Origin: Candidatus Latescibacterota bacterium
GTDB taxonomy: Bacteria > JAAXHH01
Length of the DNA: 15,738 nucleotides
Direction of reading: 5' to 3'
NCBI GenBank assembly: GCA_022821935.1
Contig: JAJECR010000256.1
Location: 1 to 15,738 of the forward strand
Numbering within the stretch: the stretch's first letter is position 1; each line of letters begins with the position of its first letter. The position numbers and the translations under genes are program-made. The notes beneath the pieces are model-generated. The model was given only the letters and a program-made list of their open reading frames with translations. It had not been told where the DNA came from and searched no databases. Positions 5,976 through 15,047 of the stretch are shown here, piece by piece.

Positions 5976-7865
5976 TCAAAACGCCTGTCCGAGTCCGAAG
6001 TAGAAAAAAGTCCGGTCGTACTTTCTCGAATTGGGCGGGTCGATCTTGCTTTGGTTGTGAAAGCCCACGTCTCCCCGTATCAGCCCGATCGGCGAATTCA
6101 CCCGGACGCCCGCCCCGTAACCAAGCAGGAGATCTCCGAAGCCGAAAGAACCCACCGTCTTTCCTACCCCGCCCCAGTCCGCGAATACGGCCAGGTCAAT
6201 CCTGGAGAAGGGTACCTGCATTTCATGTTGCGCGCTGATGGCGATCAGTCCGCCGTCGGGCTGGCCGATCCGGTTTATACCGAAACCCCGCACCGATCGG
6301 TCGCCTCCGATGAACAGTCTGCTGTCGAGGGGTACGCGGTTTTCATTCAGCGCCCTCACGTAGGCAAACGAGACAGCGGTTGAAAAATCCGGCGCGTTGG
6401 GAAAGGACAGGTATTTACGGGCTATGGCCCTCACCGTAAGTATCGAGCTCCGGTTGAGCGTGGAACTGCCGAGCAGAGGGCTGGCCACGCTGCTCTGGAA
6501 TTGACCGAAGAATCCCGTCTTCGGGTTCAGGATATCATCCCGCGTGTCGTACGTCACAAGCCCGGTCAGACTGCCTTCGCGCCTGGACCGGAGGCTGTCG
6601 ACTTCCGAACCGCTTCGCAGGAGTTCGGCCAGTTCGTCGCTGAGCGACGATACCTCGATGTTCTTCAGCGTATAGGTCAGTTGACTTCGGTAGGTGCGGG
6701 AGAGTTCGCGGTTGACCGCCACGGACACGCCCGCTTCCTGCTCGGTATGGCTGATGCGGTCCTCGCGCCGGAAGAACGCGCGCAGGATGCCCGTCGTCCT
6801 GGTCCGGAACAACCACGGCTGCGTGACCCCCGACTCGACGTGCTGGAAGAGCGAACTGATCTGACCGTTTGCGCCGATGGTGATCCCCCGTCCCAGCCAG
6901 TTCCGGTAGGCGACGCTGAAGCTGCCCCTGAAGCGTTCCGCCGTGGCGAACCCGGCGCCGAAGCTCACCTCGCCCCCGGGCAGTTCGGTGACCTCCACCA
7001 CCAGGTCCCGCACCGTAGCGGAGGTGTCGCTCCTCAGGGGAGACAGGCGCACGCTGCGGAACAGGCCTGTCTGGAAGAGCCGGGTCTGGCTCAAGGATAT
7101 CTTCGCGTTGTCGTAGAGTTCTCCCGGTTGGATCTCCAGTTCGCGGATCACTACGTTTCTGTGGGTCTTCAGCAGACCTCGGACCTGTATCGCGCCCACG
7201 CTGACGGGATGCCCTTCGATAACCCGGAAGTTTACGGTAACGGAATGGTCCTCCACGTGCAGCACGATGTTCGAGTCCACCACCACGTCCAGCAGCGCCC
7301 GGCGATCGGCGAGACGTTGGATGTAACGTTTGTCCGTCGCGGCGGACAAACGGTAGAAAACCTGGCCTTCCCGCGTGATCAGTTTCTGCCGCACCTCGTC
7401 TTCGGACAGGTATCCGAAGCCGTTCAGATTAACCGCGCGCACGGTGTACCGCGGACCTTCGTCGATGACGATCCTGAGCGCGACCCGATCCGTGTCAATC
7501 TCTTCGCGAACGGACCGGACCCTTGCATCAAGAAAACCGCTGTTCCTGTAGAAACTCTCTATCGCCGACAGGTCGGTCCGCCAGGTGGCGTTGTTTATTC
7601 GTCTGCGTTGCCAGAATCTGGGTCGAAGAAAACTGTCCGTTCTGGTTTCGATCAGACTGAGTATGCGGTCCTCCGCGATGGACGCGTTGCCATCGACGAC
7701 GATGCGCTCGACGATAAGGGACTGCTGGGCGTTAGTGGGGAAAGCGTACAGGATCGCCAGAAGAAACAGCGTCCGGATCGTACCGGGATACCGCATCCGG
7801 GATGAACCGATACGACCCGATTCGGCAACGGTTGGCTTCGAGGGAAGCCTCATTCCCTTTACCAT
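5976..7865 (-). CDS. tamA: Omp85-family outer-membrane protein, TamA-like
   Basis: This 629-residue outer-membrane protein pairs with TamB in the translocation and assembly module. A signal peptide lies at about residues 25-46 (hydrophobic TLFLLAILYAF, cleavage TNA|QQ). Three POTRA-like domains follow at about 51-134, 138-207 and 211-285 (for example IVERIVVDGNASIAEDRIL, YTVRAVNLNGFGYLSEDEV, VGAIQVRGL with LFQTGLFRSVRL). Residues about 290-629 form a 16-strand-type barrel with the diagnostic VRGF loop motif (GGDRSVRGFGINR, residues 511-522) and a terminal Phe. Three POTRAs and a neighbouring tamB favour TamA over BamA. The start is uncertain: ATG 7865 has a weak AGG upstream, while ATG 7796 begins just before the signal peptide but lacks a ribosome site. 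It lies 54 bp after tamB, probably in the same transcript. Confidence 0.85.
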   Translation of the reverse strand: MVKGMRLPSKPTVAESGRIGSSRMRYPGTIRTLFLLAILYAFPTNAQQSLIVERIVVDGNASIAEDRILSLIETRTDSFLRPRFWQRRRINNATWRTDLSAIESFYRNSGFLDARVRSVREEIDTDRVALRIVIDEGPRYTVRAVNLNGFGYLSEDEVRQKLITREGQVFYRLSAATDKRYIQRLADRRALLDVVVDSNIVLHVEDHSVTVNFRVIEGHPVSVGAIQVRGLLKTHRNVVIRELEIQPGELYDNAKISLSQTRLFQTGLFRSVRLSPLRSDTSATVRDLVVEVTELPGGEVSFGAGFATAERFRGSFSVAYRNWLGRGITIGANGQISSLFQHVESGVTQPWLFRTRTTGILRAFFRREDRISHTEQEAGVSVAVNRELSRTYRSQLTYTLKNIEVSSLSDELAELLRSGSEVDSLRSRREGSLTGLVTYDTRDDILNPKTGFFGQFQSSVASPLLGSSTLNRSSILTVRAIARKYLSFPNAPDFSTAVSFAYVRALNENRVPLDSRLFIGGDRSVRGFGINRIGQPDGGLIAISAQHEMQVPFSRIDLAVFADWGGVGKTVGSFGFGDLLLGYGAGVRVNSPIGLIRGDVGFHNQSKIDPPNSRKYDRTFFYFGLGQAF

Positions 7866-7919
7866 GTGTATTGCCTGACCGTTTGGTCCCGTGACGTCCT
7901 TACATGCAAAGGCGCAGGC

Positions 7920-10900
7920 TTACCGAAACCGGAATTTGACCCGGAGGTCGATTCCATTCTGGGGAAGTTCGCCCGATTGATCGGAAAACGTCTCGATATA
8001 CAGGAAATCGGTCAGTTGGTAACCGACCCGCAGCGAGTATTCCGAAGATTGAAACAATCGGGTAAAGCTGACCCGGGCGCGCCGGTTGATCCGCTTGCTG
8101 AGGGTAAGTTGAACCGGCGATCCGGCTTGAATGGCGCTGTTCATCGAGAAAGGATCGCCCTCGACCTGGACTTCGTCGAGATTCAACAAGGCTTCTGCGA
8201 GTGCCTCTCCGGTCATCAAAAAGGCCCTGTTTCTCATGCCGGCGTATTCATCGGGCGTGGCCAGGCTGGTGAGTCCGGCCGTGCCGAAAGTCAGCAGGGA
8301 GACGACCTCGGGACCGTAGATTACCTCGGGACCGGCAAGCGACCGGGAACCCGAAGCCAGAATCTCGGTTGCGTTATCGTCGCGCGGCGCCGCACGCAAC
8401 TGGGGTGTCACCGTCGACACCGGTCCGGACGCGAGCAGTTCCACTTCGTAATAAGTATCGTGAATGTCGCGCACGCGGGGCGCCCAGGCCTGTATGTTCA
8501 GGACCGGGTCGAGCTGCGCCACCGGGTACTCGATCAATGCGGTGAAGCTCTCCAACGGTACGCGCCTGGTCAGGTCGATCCGACCGGTTTCCAGTTCGAA
8601 GGTTGCGCCCAGGTACCTGATCACGCCGTCTTCCTCGGCGACGGCGTTTCCGGTCACCAGGGGATTCTGCACCGTATTGCCGAGGGCCACTCCGCCCTCG
8701 ACGGTCAGTTGGGCGATATTGTTCTCGACGTCCAGGTCGGTCACGTCCACGGCTACGTCCAGCGCGATGCTCTCCAGGAACGGGTCCGGCGTGTCCTGCG
8801 GACGTATGATCGCGTTGTCGAGGAGCAATTCGCCTATATCCAGCGAATGCGTGACCACTCCGGTCACGACGATCGGATCGGCTACATTGTAAATCCGCGA
8901 AAGGTCCCTGTTGCCGGTCCAGGCAAGCGTTCCGTCGATTACAAGCATGGCCGAACCGAGTCGTTCCACTTCAGCCTGGCTGAAATCGGCATAGGCTTCG
9001 ATTTCGGCGAAGGACAGGTTTTCTGTCAAGAGGTCGCCGGAAACCCGGACCGTGCCGTCCCCGGCGCGGAACGCCGCGGGCTTTAGCGCGAAGGCGCCTC
9101 CGTCGACGTCGACCTGGAGTACGTCTGCCCGGAACATCGGTTCGAACTCACGGAACCGCACCGCCGCGTCCCGAACGGTGACCTGGCCGACCGACCGGGG
9201 AGAAGCGGGTGTTCCTCCGATGGACATGCGGATGTCGGCCTTCCCCTCGATGCGTTCGAGATCGTACACGATACCACTAAGGAAAGACAGGTCGATGTCG
9301 TCTCCTTCGACGGTCAGGGCGATATCCTCCACACCGGTCGCATCGCCGGTCCACTCGGTACGGGCCGGGTCATAGGGTATGGTTCCGTGGGCGGTTATGG
9401 TATCGCCGCCTTTGCTAATCCGCAGGTCCCGGACGGCGATTTCCCCGCCGCCATACACCATGTGGACGGAGAGGCTGTCCAGGGAGGCTTGATTGTATCT
9501 CGGTTGATCCATGGAAGCGCGGGCGTCTATGACCCGGGCGGAGGCCGGACCGGTGACTTCGATCCGGGTATTCACGTTGCCACCCAGGGGAAGATCGAGA
9601 TTGGCCAGTGCCATCAGGGCGTCCATTCTGATCTGCTCACCCAGGATGACGAGGTCGGACACGCCCGCCTCCGTTCCGCCATCGACGTACGCCAGGCGGC
9701 CGCGCATCGTAAGCCGGCCCCGCTCGTCATCGGGTTGATTGATTCGGCGGATCGTGGCGGACATGGAATCCATATGGATGTGGGCCCCGTCGAAATGCAG
9801 CCTGACGGGGTTCGTGTTCACCAGTTCGTTCTGGAGACCGAACAGTTTCAGCGAATCCAGCGCCATGACCCCGTTGACGTCGCCGCGGTCCCGGACCGAA
9901 CCGTTCACGTCGATCCTGCCCCGGATGTACCCGTCCAGATCGGCGGGAACCACCTCGAAGAACTCCCGCAGGGGCGCCACGGCCAGGTTGTCCACGACCA
10001 GGGACGCCGTGTATCTTTCGCCGGCCGGAAGCGACTCCGGCTGGACGTCCGGCGCCCATCGCAGATCGACCGGATAGACAAGATCGATCTCCGACCGTCC
10101 CAACGGGCTGTCCACGGATAGCATGGGAACCCGAAGCAAACGGTCTTCATAAAGCGCCGAGGCGGTCACCGTGCCAAGCAGGTTGGTTCTGATTCCCCTC
10201 GCATAACTCACGTCCGAAACGGTCAGCAGGCCGTCGATGCTGGGATCGCCCGGGGTTCCTCCCAGGGAGATCGCCCCGTCCATGGCGCCGCTGAACATGC
10301 CGTCCGACACCAGGAAAGGCGAGAAGAACTCCAGCTGCACGCCTTCCAGGACGGTTTCAAGGTCGACCGGTCCGTCCGCGGCGAGACTCGCCGTGCCGTC
10401 GACGGTTACGCGACCGAAATCGCCTGCCAGTCTGAATTCGTCCACGGTAATAACCTGGTTCTCCAGCTTCACCGTGGAGGGGGCCTCGGAATGCAGTATC
10501 CGGTCGTTCATCAATACATCCAGCGAATCGAGGGAGACCGTTATGGTGGACAGGTCCGGATACCCGGCCAGTCCCACGGCGTGTACGCTCCCGCTGAACG
10601 TGCCGGTGCCTCCTTCGATCGGTCTCTTGGAGAGTATGGAGAGCAGCGGAGACAGTGAAGTCTGCAGCAGATCGACCCGCAGGTCGTAGGGGTACTGCCC
10701 GGTCAGCTCGACGGATCCTTCCGCGTGCACGGTGGGACCCGGCACCCGGGTCATGGTGAAGTCCAGGCGGTCCGTGCTGATCGTCATGTCCAGGTCGGTG
10801 TCTCCCAGGTCTTCGTTCTGAATCGACAGGTTTTGGACGGTGCCCTTCCCCGTTACGGAAGGCTGTTGAAGGGTGCCGGCAAAATCGCCCCGCATGCGAA

Positions 10901-12659
10901 GGATGGCGTCCAACCCCCACCAGGATTCGCTGCTGAGGTAATCTCCGAGCCTGAGGTCATGCACGTTGAAATATCCGGAAACAGCCCGGTCGCCGGCCAG
11001 GCTCGTCCTGGCCCGGAGCTCCAGCCTGTCCAGCACGGCATTGATCGTCAGGTTGCGTCTTTCATCCAGAAAACCTTCGACTTTCGTTTCGCCGAGGAGG
11101 ACATCGCCATAGGCCAGGCTGCTGACCCAGCCTCCGAGCCGCACGGTCGGCCGCCGAAGCGTGCCCAGCAGGTAGAGATCCAGGTCGCCCGAACCGCGGA
11201 GTTTATCGAAATCCAGCGGCGGGGGCAGCCTTCCGACGTCCTCCACGTCAACCGAACCGGTCAACTGGATGTTCCCGTCCGTGCCGAGCTGTCCCTCGGT
11301 GTCAACATGGAAGGACGCTTCCCGGAGATCGACCCGCAGCAGTCCGCGCCGGTACGCGGCCGTCGCCGTTACCTCCCGCAATGGCAGGCCGCTTATGCTC
11401 ACCAGGGCGGAAGAAGCGCTCAGGTCGGCCCTGCGGGGCGCATCGTCGAATCCGTCGCCTTCCATTTCGAAGGCGAATGCTACTTCGCCTTCGAGCTCGC
11501 TCCCGCCGTCGACAAGGGCCGGTGGCAGCGCGGGGAGCATGATGCCGGAAGACTCGAGCTGCAGGCGATATCCGGTAGATTCACCGTCAAAATCAAGCAA
11601 CCCCCGTCCCGACACCCATCCCGCTTCGTGCTTTCCCCGGAACCCGTTGACTGTAAGCACATTCCGCGCATACGCCATGTCCACCGTGGCCAATTTGAAT
11701 GAACCGTACTCCGATCGTACAACCGGCGACGTGAACCTGGTCTCTACGGTCGGATCAGAAAGGCTGTTCCGCAGCGAACCGGTCATGCTGAAGATTCCGG
11801 GCATGGTGCTATCAAGCTCCATAATGCGTAGTATGGCGCCTACCTGCCCGTTCGCGGCGATATCCAAGGTGGCGGTTTTCTCCCGTGCGGTCGAGATCTC
11901 GCCGGTCACGTGAAATCTGATCGGGGGACCGTGGGCCGATTCCATCGTCAGGTCGTGAACCGTAAGGGCGTCCCCTTCGAAGTATATGGCCGCCTGCAGA
12001 TTCGAAACGGCGTCATCATAGCCCGCTATATCGAAGGCCACCTGTCCGGCGCCTACTTCGGCATCCATCCTGAACGGGCTTAGTACGGCGCCGCGGAATG
12101 CTATTTCCCTCGCGCTCACCGCCGTGGAATCCACGGGATCGAAATAGCGGAACCGGCCGTTCCGGATCTGCAGGTCGGGCAGGTCAAAGGGCAGGCCGGA
12201 AGTGCCCCCTTCAGATGACTCGGTCGCTTCGGCGTCGCGCGCCGGATCTTCCAGCAGCAGATCCAGGGAACTCTTCCCGCTGCCGGCGGCGTCTTCGAAA
12301 TAGGCCATGCGGAATCCGTCGATATCGACACGGTAAGGCGGAGCTTCTCCGACCAGGGCGTCCCAACCGTTAAGGCTGATCCGGATTTCGTCCGCGCCCA
12401 CGACCTCCCCGCCGCCAGAGGAATCCGCGAGGCGAAGGGATACGCCGTGCATCGTCAGGTGCTTCCGCACGCCAAGCTCGATCCGTTCTATCCCGATCTG
12501 TCCGTTGAGCCGGTCCTGCACGGCCCACAGGAAGGCGTGGCGTACCCGGTTCATGCCCCACGCGGTGCCCAGCAGGATGAAGACGGCCAGGCTCACAGCC
12601 AGTATCGACGACGCCAACAGGCCCAGCCCTATGATCCATTTTTTTTGCAGCAGGTTCAT
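7920..12659 (-). CDS. tamB: TamB-like translocation/assembly module protein (DUF490, AsmA-like)
   Basis: The 1579-residue protein has one N-terminal membrane anchor (about residues 9-34, after LQKKW) and then a very long periplasmic beta-rich region of irregular repeats, as in the bridge-like AsmA/TamB family thought to form a hydrophobic groove between the membranes. The C-terminal 350-400 residues fit DUF490: the long strand-rich block through GRIDLTRRVP, AWAPRVRDIHDTYYEVELLASGPV, ATEILASGSRS and the ending DLRVKFRFR, which could dock to TamA. E. coli TamB is about 1260 residues, so this one is longer. There is no Cys lipobox. ATG 12659 is the only start upstream of the anchor; its ribosome site is weak. 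It starts 33 bp after the glnE-like stop and is followed by tamA, the reverse of the enterobacterial tamA-tamB order. Confidence 0.88.
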   Translation of the reverse strand: MNLLQKKWIIGLGLLASSILAVSLAVFILLGTAWGMNRVRHAFLWAVQDRLNGQIGIERIELGVRKHLTMHGVSLRLADSSGGGEVVGADEIRISLNGWDALVGEAPPYRVDIDGFRMAYFEDAAGSGKSSLDLLLEDPARDAEATESSEGGTSGLPFDLPDLQIRNGRFRYFDPVDSTAVSAREIAFRGAVLSPFRMDAEVGAGQVAFDIAGYDDAVSNLQAAIYFEGDALTVHDLTMESAHGPPIRFHVTGEISTAREKTATLDIAANGQVGAILRIMELDSTMPGIFSMTGSLRNSLSDPTVETRFTSPVVRSEYGSFKLATVDMAYARNVLTVNGFRGKHEAGWVSGRGLLDFDGESTGYRLQLESSGIMLPALPPALVDGGSELEGEVAFAFEMEGDGFDDAPRRADLSASSALVSISGLPLREVTATAAYRRGLLRVDLREASFHVDTEGQLGTDGNIQLTGSVDVEDVGRLPPPLDFDKLRGSGDLDLYLLGTLRRPTVRLGGWVSSLAYGDVLLGETKVEGFLDERRNLTINAVLDRLELRARTSLAGDRAVSGYFNVHDLRLGDYLSSESWWGLDAILRMRGDFAGTLQQPSVTGKGTVQNLSIQNEDLGDTDLDMTISTDRLDFTMTRVPGPTVHAEGSVELTGQYPYDLRVDLLQTSLSPLLSILSKRPIEGGTGTFSGSVHAVGLAGYPDLSTITVSLDSLDVLMNDRILHSEAPSTVKLENQVITVDEFRLAGDFGRVTVDGTASLAADGPVDLETVLEGVQLEFFSPFLVSDGMFSGAMDGAISLGGTPGDPSIDGLLTVSDVSYARGIRTNLLGTVTASALYEDRLLRVPMLSVDSPLGRSEIDLVYPVDLRWAPDVQPESLPAGERYTASLVVDNLAVAPLREFFEVVPADLDGYIRGRIDVNGSVRDRGDVNGVMALDSLKLFGLQNELVNTNPVRLHFDGAHIHMDSMSATIRRINQPDDERGRLTMRGRLAYVDGGTEAGVSDLVILGEQIRMDALMALANLDLPLGGNVNTRIEVTGPASARVIDARASMDQPRYNQASLDSLSVHMVYGGGEIAVRDLRISKGGDTITAHGTIPYDPARTEWTGDATGVEDIALTVEGDDIDLSFLSGIVYDLERIEGKADIRMSIGGTPASPRSVGQVTVRDAAVRFREFEPMFRADVLQVDVDGGAFALKPAAFRAGDGTVRVSGDLLTENLSFAEIEAYADFSQAEVERLGSAMLVIDGTLAWTGNRDLSRIYNVADPIVVTGVVTHSLDIGELLLDNAIIRPQDTPDPFLESIALDVAVDVTDLDVENNIAQLTVEGGVALGNTVQNPLVTGNAVAEEDGVIRYLGATFELETGRIDLTRRVPLESFTALIEYPVAQLDPVLNIQAWAPRVRDIHDTYYEVELLASGPVSTVTPQLRAAPRDDNATEILASGSRSLAGPEVIYGPEVVSLLTFGTAGLTSLATPDEYAGMRNRAFLMTGEALAEALLNLDEVQVEGDPFSMNSAIQAGSPVQLTLSKRINRRARVSFTRLFQSSEYSLRVGYQLTDFLYIETFSDQSGELPQNGIDLRVKFRFR

Positions 12660-12692
12660 TGTACCATTACCGGGAAGTGAAGACCGGAGCCG

Positions 12693-14999
12693 CTAGTCGA
12701 ACAGCTTGTGGACGAAACGGGTTCTCAGCGCCCGGGCCGCCCATTCCATGTTTCGTTGAATATCCCGCCACAGTTGTTCGCCCGTACCGGCGCCTTTTGC
12801 TTCCTCATATCCCAGACGACGGGCGAGAAACAGGAATTCCTGGGACGTCTTGTCCGGCAGGACCAGGTCCCTGGCGTTGCCGCGTACCATGCGCAGGCCG
12901 TTGATCAGCCGGACCAGGAAACGATACGCCTTGCCGAGCATGCCATGCTCCTCGTCCGAAAGGTAACCGGCCCTGTTCAGGGCGTCCATGGCATCCAGCG
13001 TAGTCGGCCCTCGAACCGCGGGATTGTCGACGCCGTAGCGTATCTGCAGATCCTGCACGAAGTACTCGACGTCGATCAGTCCGCCGTAACTGTATTTGAC
13101 GTTGATGGCGCCGGTTTCGACCAATTCGTCGTTCTGCCGTTCGCGCAGATGGGTCCATGAACGTCCGTCGACCGGGGTACTGCTGTACACGAAGGCATCC
13201 CGGGCCGCTTCGACGTTCCCACCCAGGACCGGATCGCCCCCGATGGCGCGCAGTTTGATCAAGGCGTGGCGCTCATACGGCAGGGCGCCGCCCTTTTCGT
13301 TGAAATACGCGTTGAACTTTTCCAGGGACGACGCCAGCGCGCCCTTTTCGCCGTAGGGCCGGAGCCGGAGATCGATTTCGAACAGGCCTTCTCTCCGGGA
13401 TTCGACCGTACCGCAGATCATGCGCACCAGCCGCTCGTAGTACTCCGAATTCAATACGGCATGTGGTCCGCTCGTAGTACCCTGGCCGGCGTATACGAAC
13501 AGCAGTTCGATATCTGAAGCCCAGCCCAGTTCCCGGCCGCCGCATTTCCCCAGCGCGCAGATACTGAAGACGCAGGGATCGCCGGAGGGCAGCAGGGGTT
13601 CGCCGTATTGCCGGCGCTGCTCCCGGTCACATATATCGTATGCCGATTCCAGGACCACCTCGGCCAGCGTGGTGAGTTCGCGGGAAAAGGCCTGGATGTC
13701 TTCGTTCTTCTCCAGGATCTGGCGCATGCTGATCCGCAGCATCTCCTTATCCTTGTACTGGTTCAGCAACCGCTTGCGGCGGGCGTAACTTCCGACCCTG
13801 GACAACCGTGCGGCCAGTTCGCTTTCCATCTGCTCCCGCGATCTGACGATACCGACCACCTTGATATCCTGCAGCACGGGGAACAGGTTCTTGTATTGCA
13901 TCCTGAGGAAGTCTTTCCACAGGAAGTCGCTCGTGCCGAAGAGTTTTGCCATCGCGCCGATTACTTCCTGGTTCTCCAGCTGGTCGAACATCTCTTCCAT
14001 CGCCCGGCCGGGCCGCACGTTGGCCAGGACCTGGTCGATCAGGTGGTTGAAATGTTCCAGGGCCTGGGCGGGATTCGGCGCCCGGGTCAGCAGGTGGGTG
14101 AACTGCTTGATGAGGGTGATCACGAATCGCAGTTCACGGAGCTTCCGCGGATCGGTGATTTTCAATCCGCGCCGGTCGGTCACCTCGAGCGTGTCCCGCA
14201 CCTCGGCTCCCGCTGCCGCGATATCGATTCGTCGAATGTTGATGTTGCGCAACGCCAGGGCGGTCGACAGGGCGTACAGAAACGCCGGCGTGTCCTGACC
14301 GGTGATAGCGAGCCGGGTCGCCCCGGACCCGGAGTCGTTGTCGATCTCCACGTGTACCGGGAACAGGGAGGAGTGCTCCGCGTCCCGCTCGTGACGGAGG
14401 TAGTCCACCACGCGCTCGTTGATCCTTCGCTGCAGCGCCCCCGCGCTGCCGGTCCGCAGACTGTCCATGGCGTCCTTGATTTCCCGGGTTACGGCGGACC
14501 AGTCCGGAGGCGCTTCAGATGGCGCGTGCACCCGGAATACATCCACGATTTTTCGCTGGGAACGCAGCGACGACGAGGTGATGCCCGTCGGCGCGGACAG
14601 TGTGCCTGAACGAACGCGGCGGCGGCGTTGAGACCGAGGGTGCCGCTTGCCCGGATCACCGGTTGGTTCCGCGTCGGCGTAGGTGAATACGTCTCCGCGG
14701 CGTATGCTCAGTCCGTTGGACGCCAGCAGTCCCGACAGGATGGAAATCACCGAGAGGAAATCGAAGGCCACGACGGTGAGACGCCACGTCGAATCGTCCA
14801 GTGGATCCACGTCGACCTCCGCGGCGCTGTCCGGTCCAAGCCGGCTGATCATCTCGATATGACGCCGGATCACTTCGGGCTCGTAACGCTCGAAATAGGC
14901 CGGTTCCATCCTGCCGATATGATCCCTTACAAGGATATCCGGGAGATCATTGCCTTTGAGCCGTTCCGAAAGTTCCGCGAAAGGTATCGTATCCGTCAT
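12693..14999 (-). CDS. ACT-ACT-adenylyltransferase fusion, GlnE-like
   Basis: From ATG 14999 the product has 768 residues. GlnE adenylylates and deadenylylates glutamine synthetase; normal GlnE is about 950 residues with two nucleotidyltransferase/helical modules. Here only one module is present: ALGKCGGRELGWASDIELLF with metal acids Asp496 and Glu498 (family SDID), FEIDLRLRPYGEKG with Asp543, and the helical PF08335-like region (VKYSYGGLIDVEYFVQDLQ to RFLVRLINGLRMVRG). In front lie two ACT-like units: residues about 70-160 (WRLTVVAFDFLSVISILSGL, then an Arg/Ser-rich insert, then KIVDVFRV) and about 213-290 (VHVEIDNDSGSG, AITGQDTPAFLYALSTAL, VRDTLEVTDRRGLKITDP), closely resembling the C-terminal ACT pair of the PII uridylyltransferase GlnD. 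An effector-sensing nucleotidyltransferase is inferred; the target is not proven. ATG 15056 is open in frame, but it lies upstream of the predicted transcript start and does not resemble the family. Confidence 0.8.
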   Translation of the reverse strand: MTDTIPFAELSERLKGNDLPDILVRDHIGRMEPAYFERYEPEVIRRHIEMISRLGPDSAAEVDVDPLDDSTWRLTVVAFDFLSVISILSGLLASNGLSIRRGDVFTYADAEPTGDPGKRHPRSQRRRRVRSGTLSAPTGITSSSLRSQRKIVDVFRVHAPSEAPPDWSAVTREIKDAMDSLRTGSAGALQRRINERVVDYLRHERDAEHSSLFPVHVEIDNDSGSGATRLAITGQDTPAFLYALSTALALRNINIRRIDIAAAGAEVRDTLEVTDRRGLKITDPRKLRELRFVITLIKQFTHLLTRAPNPAQALEHFNHLIDQVLANVRPGRAMEEMFDQLENQEVIGAMAKLFGTSDFLWKDFLRMQYKNLFPVLQDIKVVGIVRSREQMESELAARLSRVGSYARRKRLLNQYKDKEMLRISMRQILEKNEDIQAFSRELTTLAEVVLESAYDICDREQRRQYGEPLLPSGDPCVFSICALGKCGGRELGWASDIELLFVYAGQGTTSGPHAVLNSEYYERLVRMICGTVESRREGLFEIDLRLRPYGEKGALASSLEKFNAYFNEKGGALPYERHALIKLRAIGGDPVLGGNVEAARDAFVYSSTPVDGRSWTHLRERQNDELVETGAINVKYSYGGLIDVEYFVQDLQIRYGVDNPAVRGPTTLDAMDALNRAGYLSDEEHGMLGKAYRFLVRLINGLRMVRGNARDLVLPDKTSQEFLFLARRLGYEEAKGAGTGEQLWRDIQRNMEWAARALRTRFVHKLFD

Positions 15000-15030
15000 A
15001 CTCAGGTTCCGGTGCGGTTTGCCTGGGCAT
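14947..15030 (-). CDS. Possible 27-residue leader ORF overlapping the glnE-like start
   Basis: ATG at 15028-15030 (minus strand) follows a strong AGGAG at four-base spacing and reads 27 codons to TGA, out of frame with the glnE-like gene, whose start at 14999 lies inside it. It has the best Shine-Dalgarno of the region, while ATG 14999 has none. It may be a leader peptide, the trace of an indel that separated the true start from the gene, or chance. The peptide has no recognisable motif. Confidence 0.25.
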   Translation of the reverse strand: MPRQTAPEPEYDGYDTFRGTFGTAQRQ

Positions 15031-15047
15031 AGTGCTCCTAAACTACA

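Noticed and set aside
6501..7805. Long plus-strand ORF of 434 codons opposite tamA
   Set aside because: It is antisense to a gene with clear POTRA and VRGF features. Its composition is that of a GC-rich shadow frame, with no recognisable domain.
7866..9086. 406-codon plus-strand ORF opposite the tamB 3' end
   Set aside because: It lies antisense to the DUF490 region with no motif of its own, and is explained by high GC and few stop codons on the opposite strand.
13608..14609. 333-codon plus-strand ORF opposite the glnE-like gene
   Set aside because: It is a shadow of the conserved ACT and helical coding region; no domain or ribosome site was seen.
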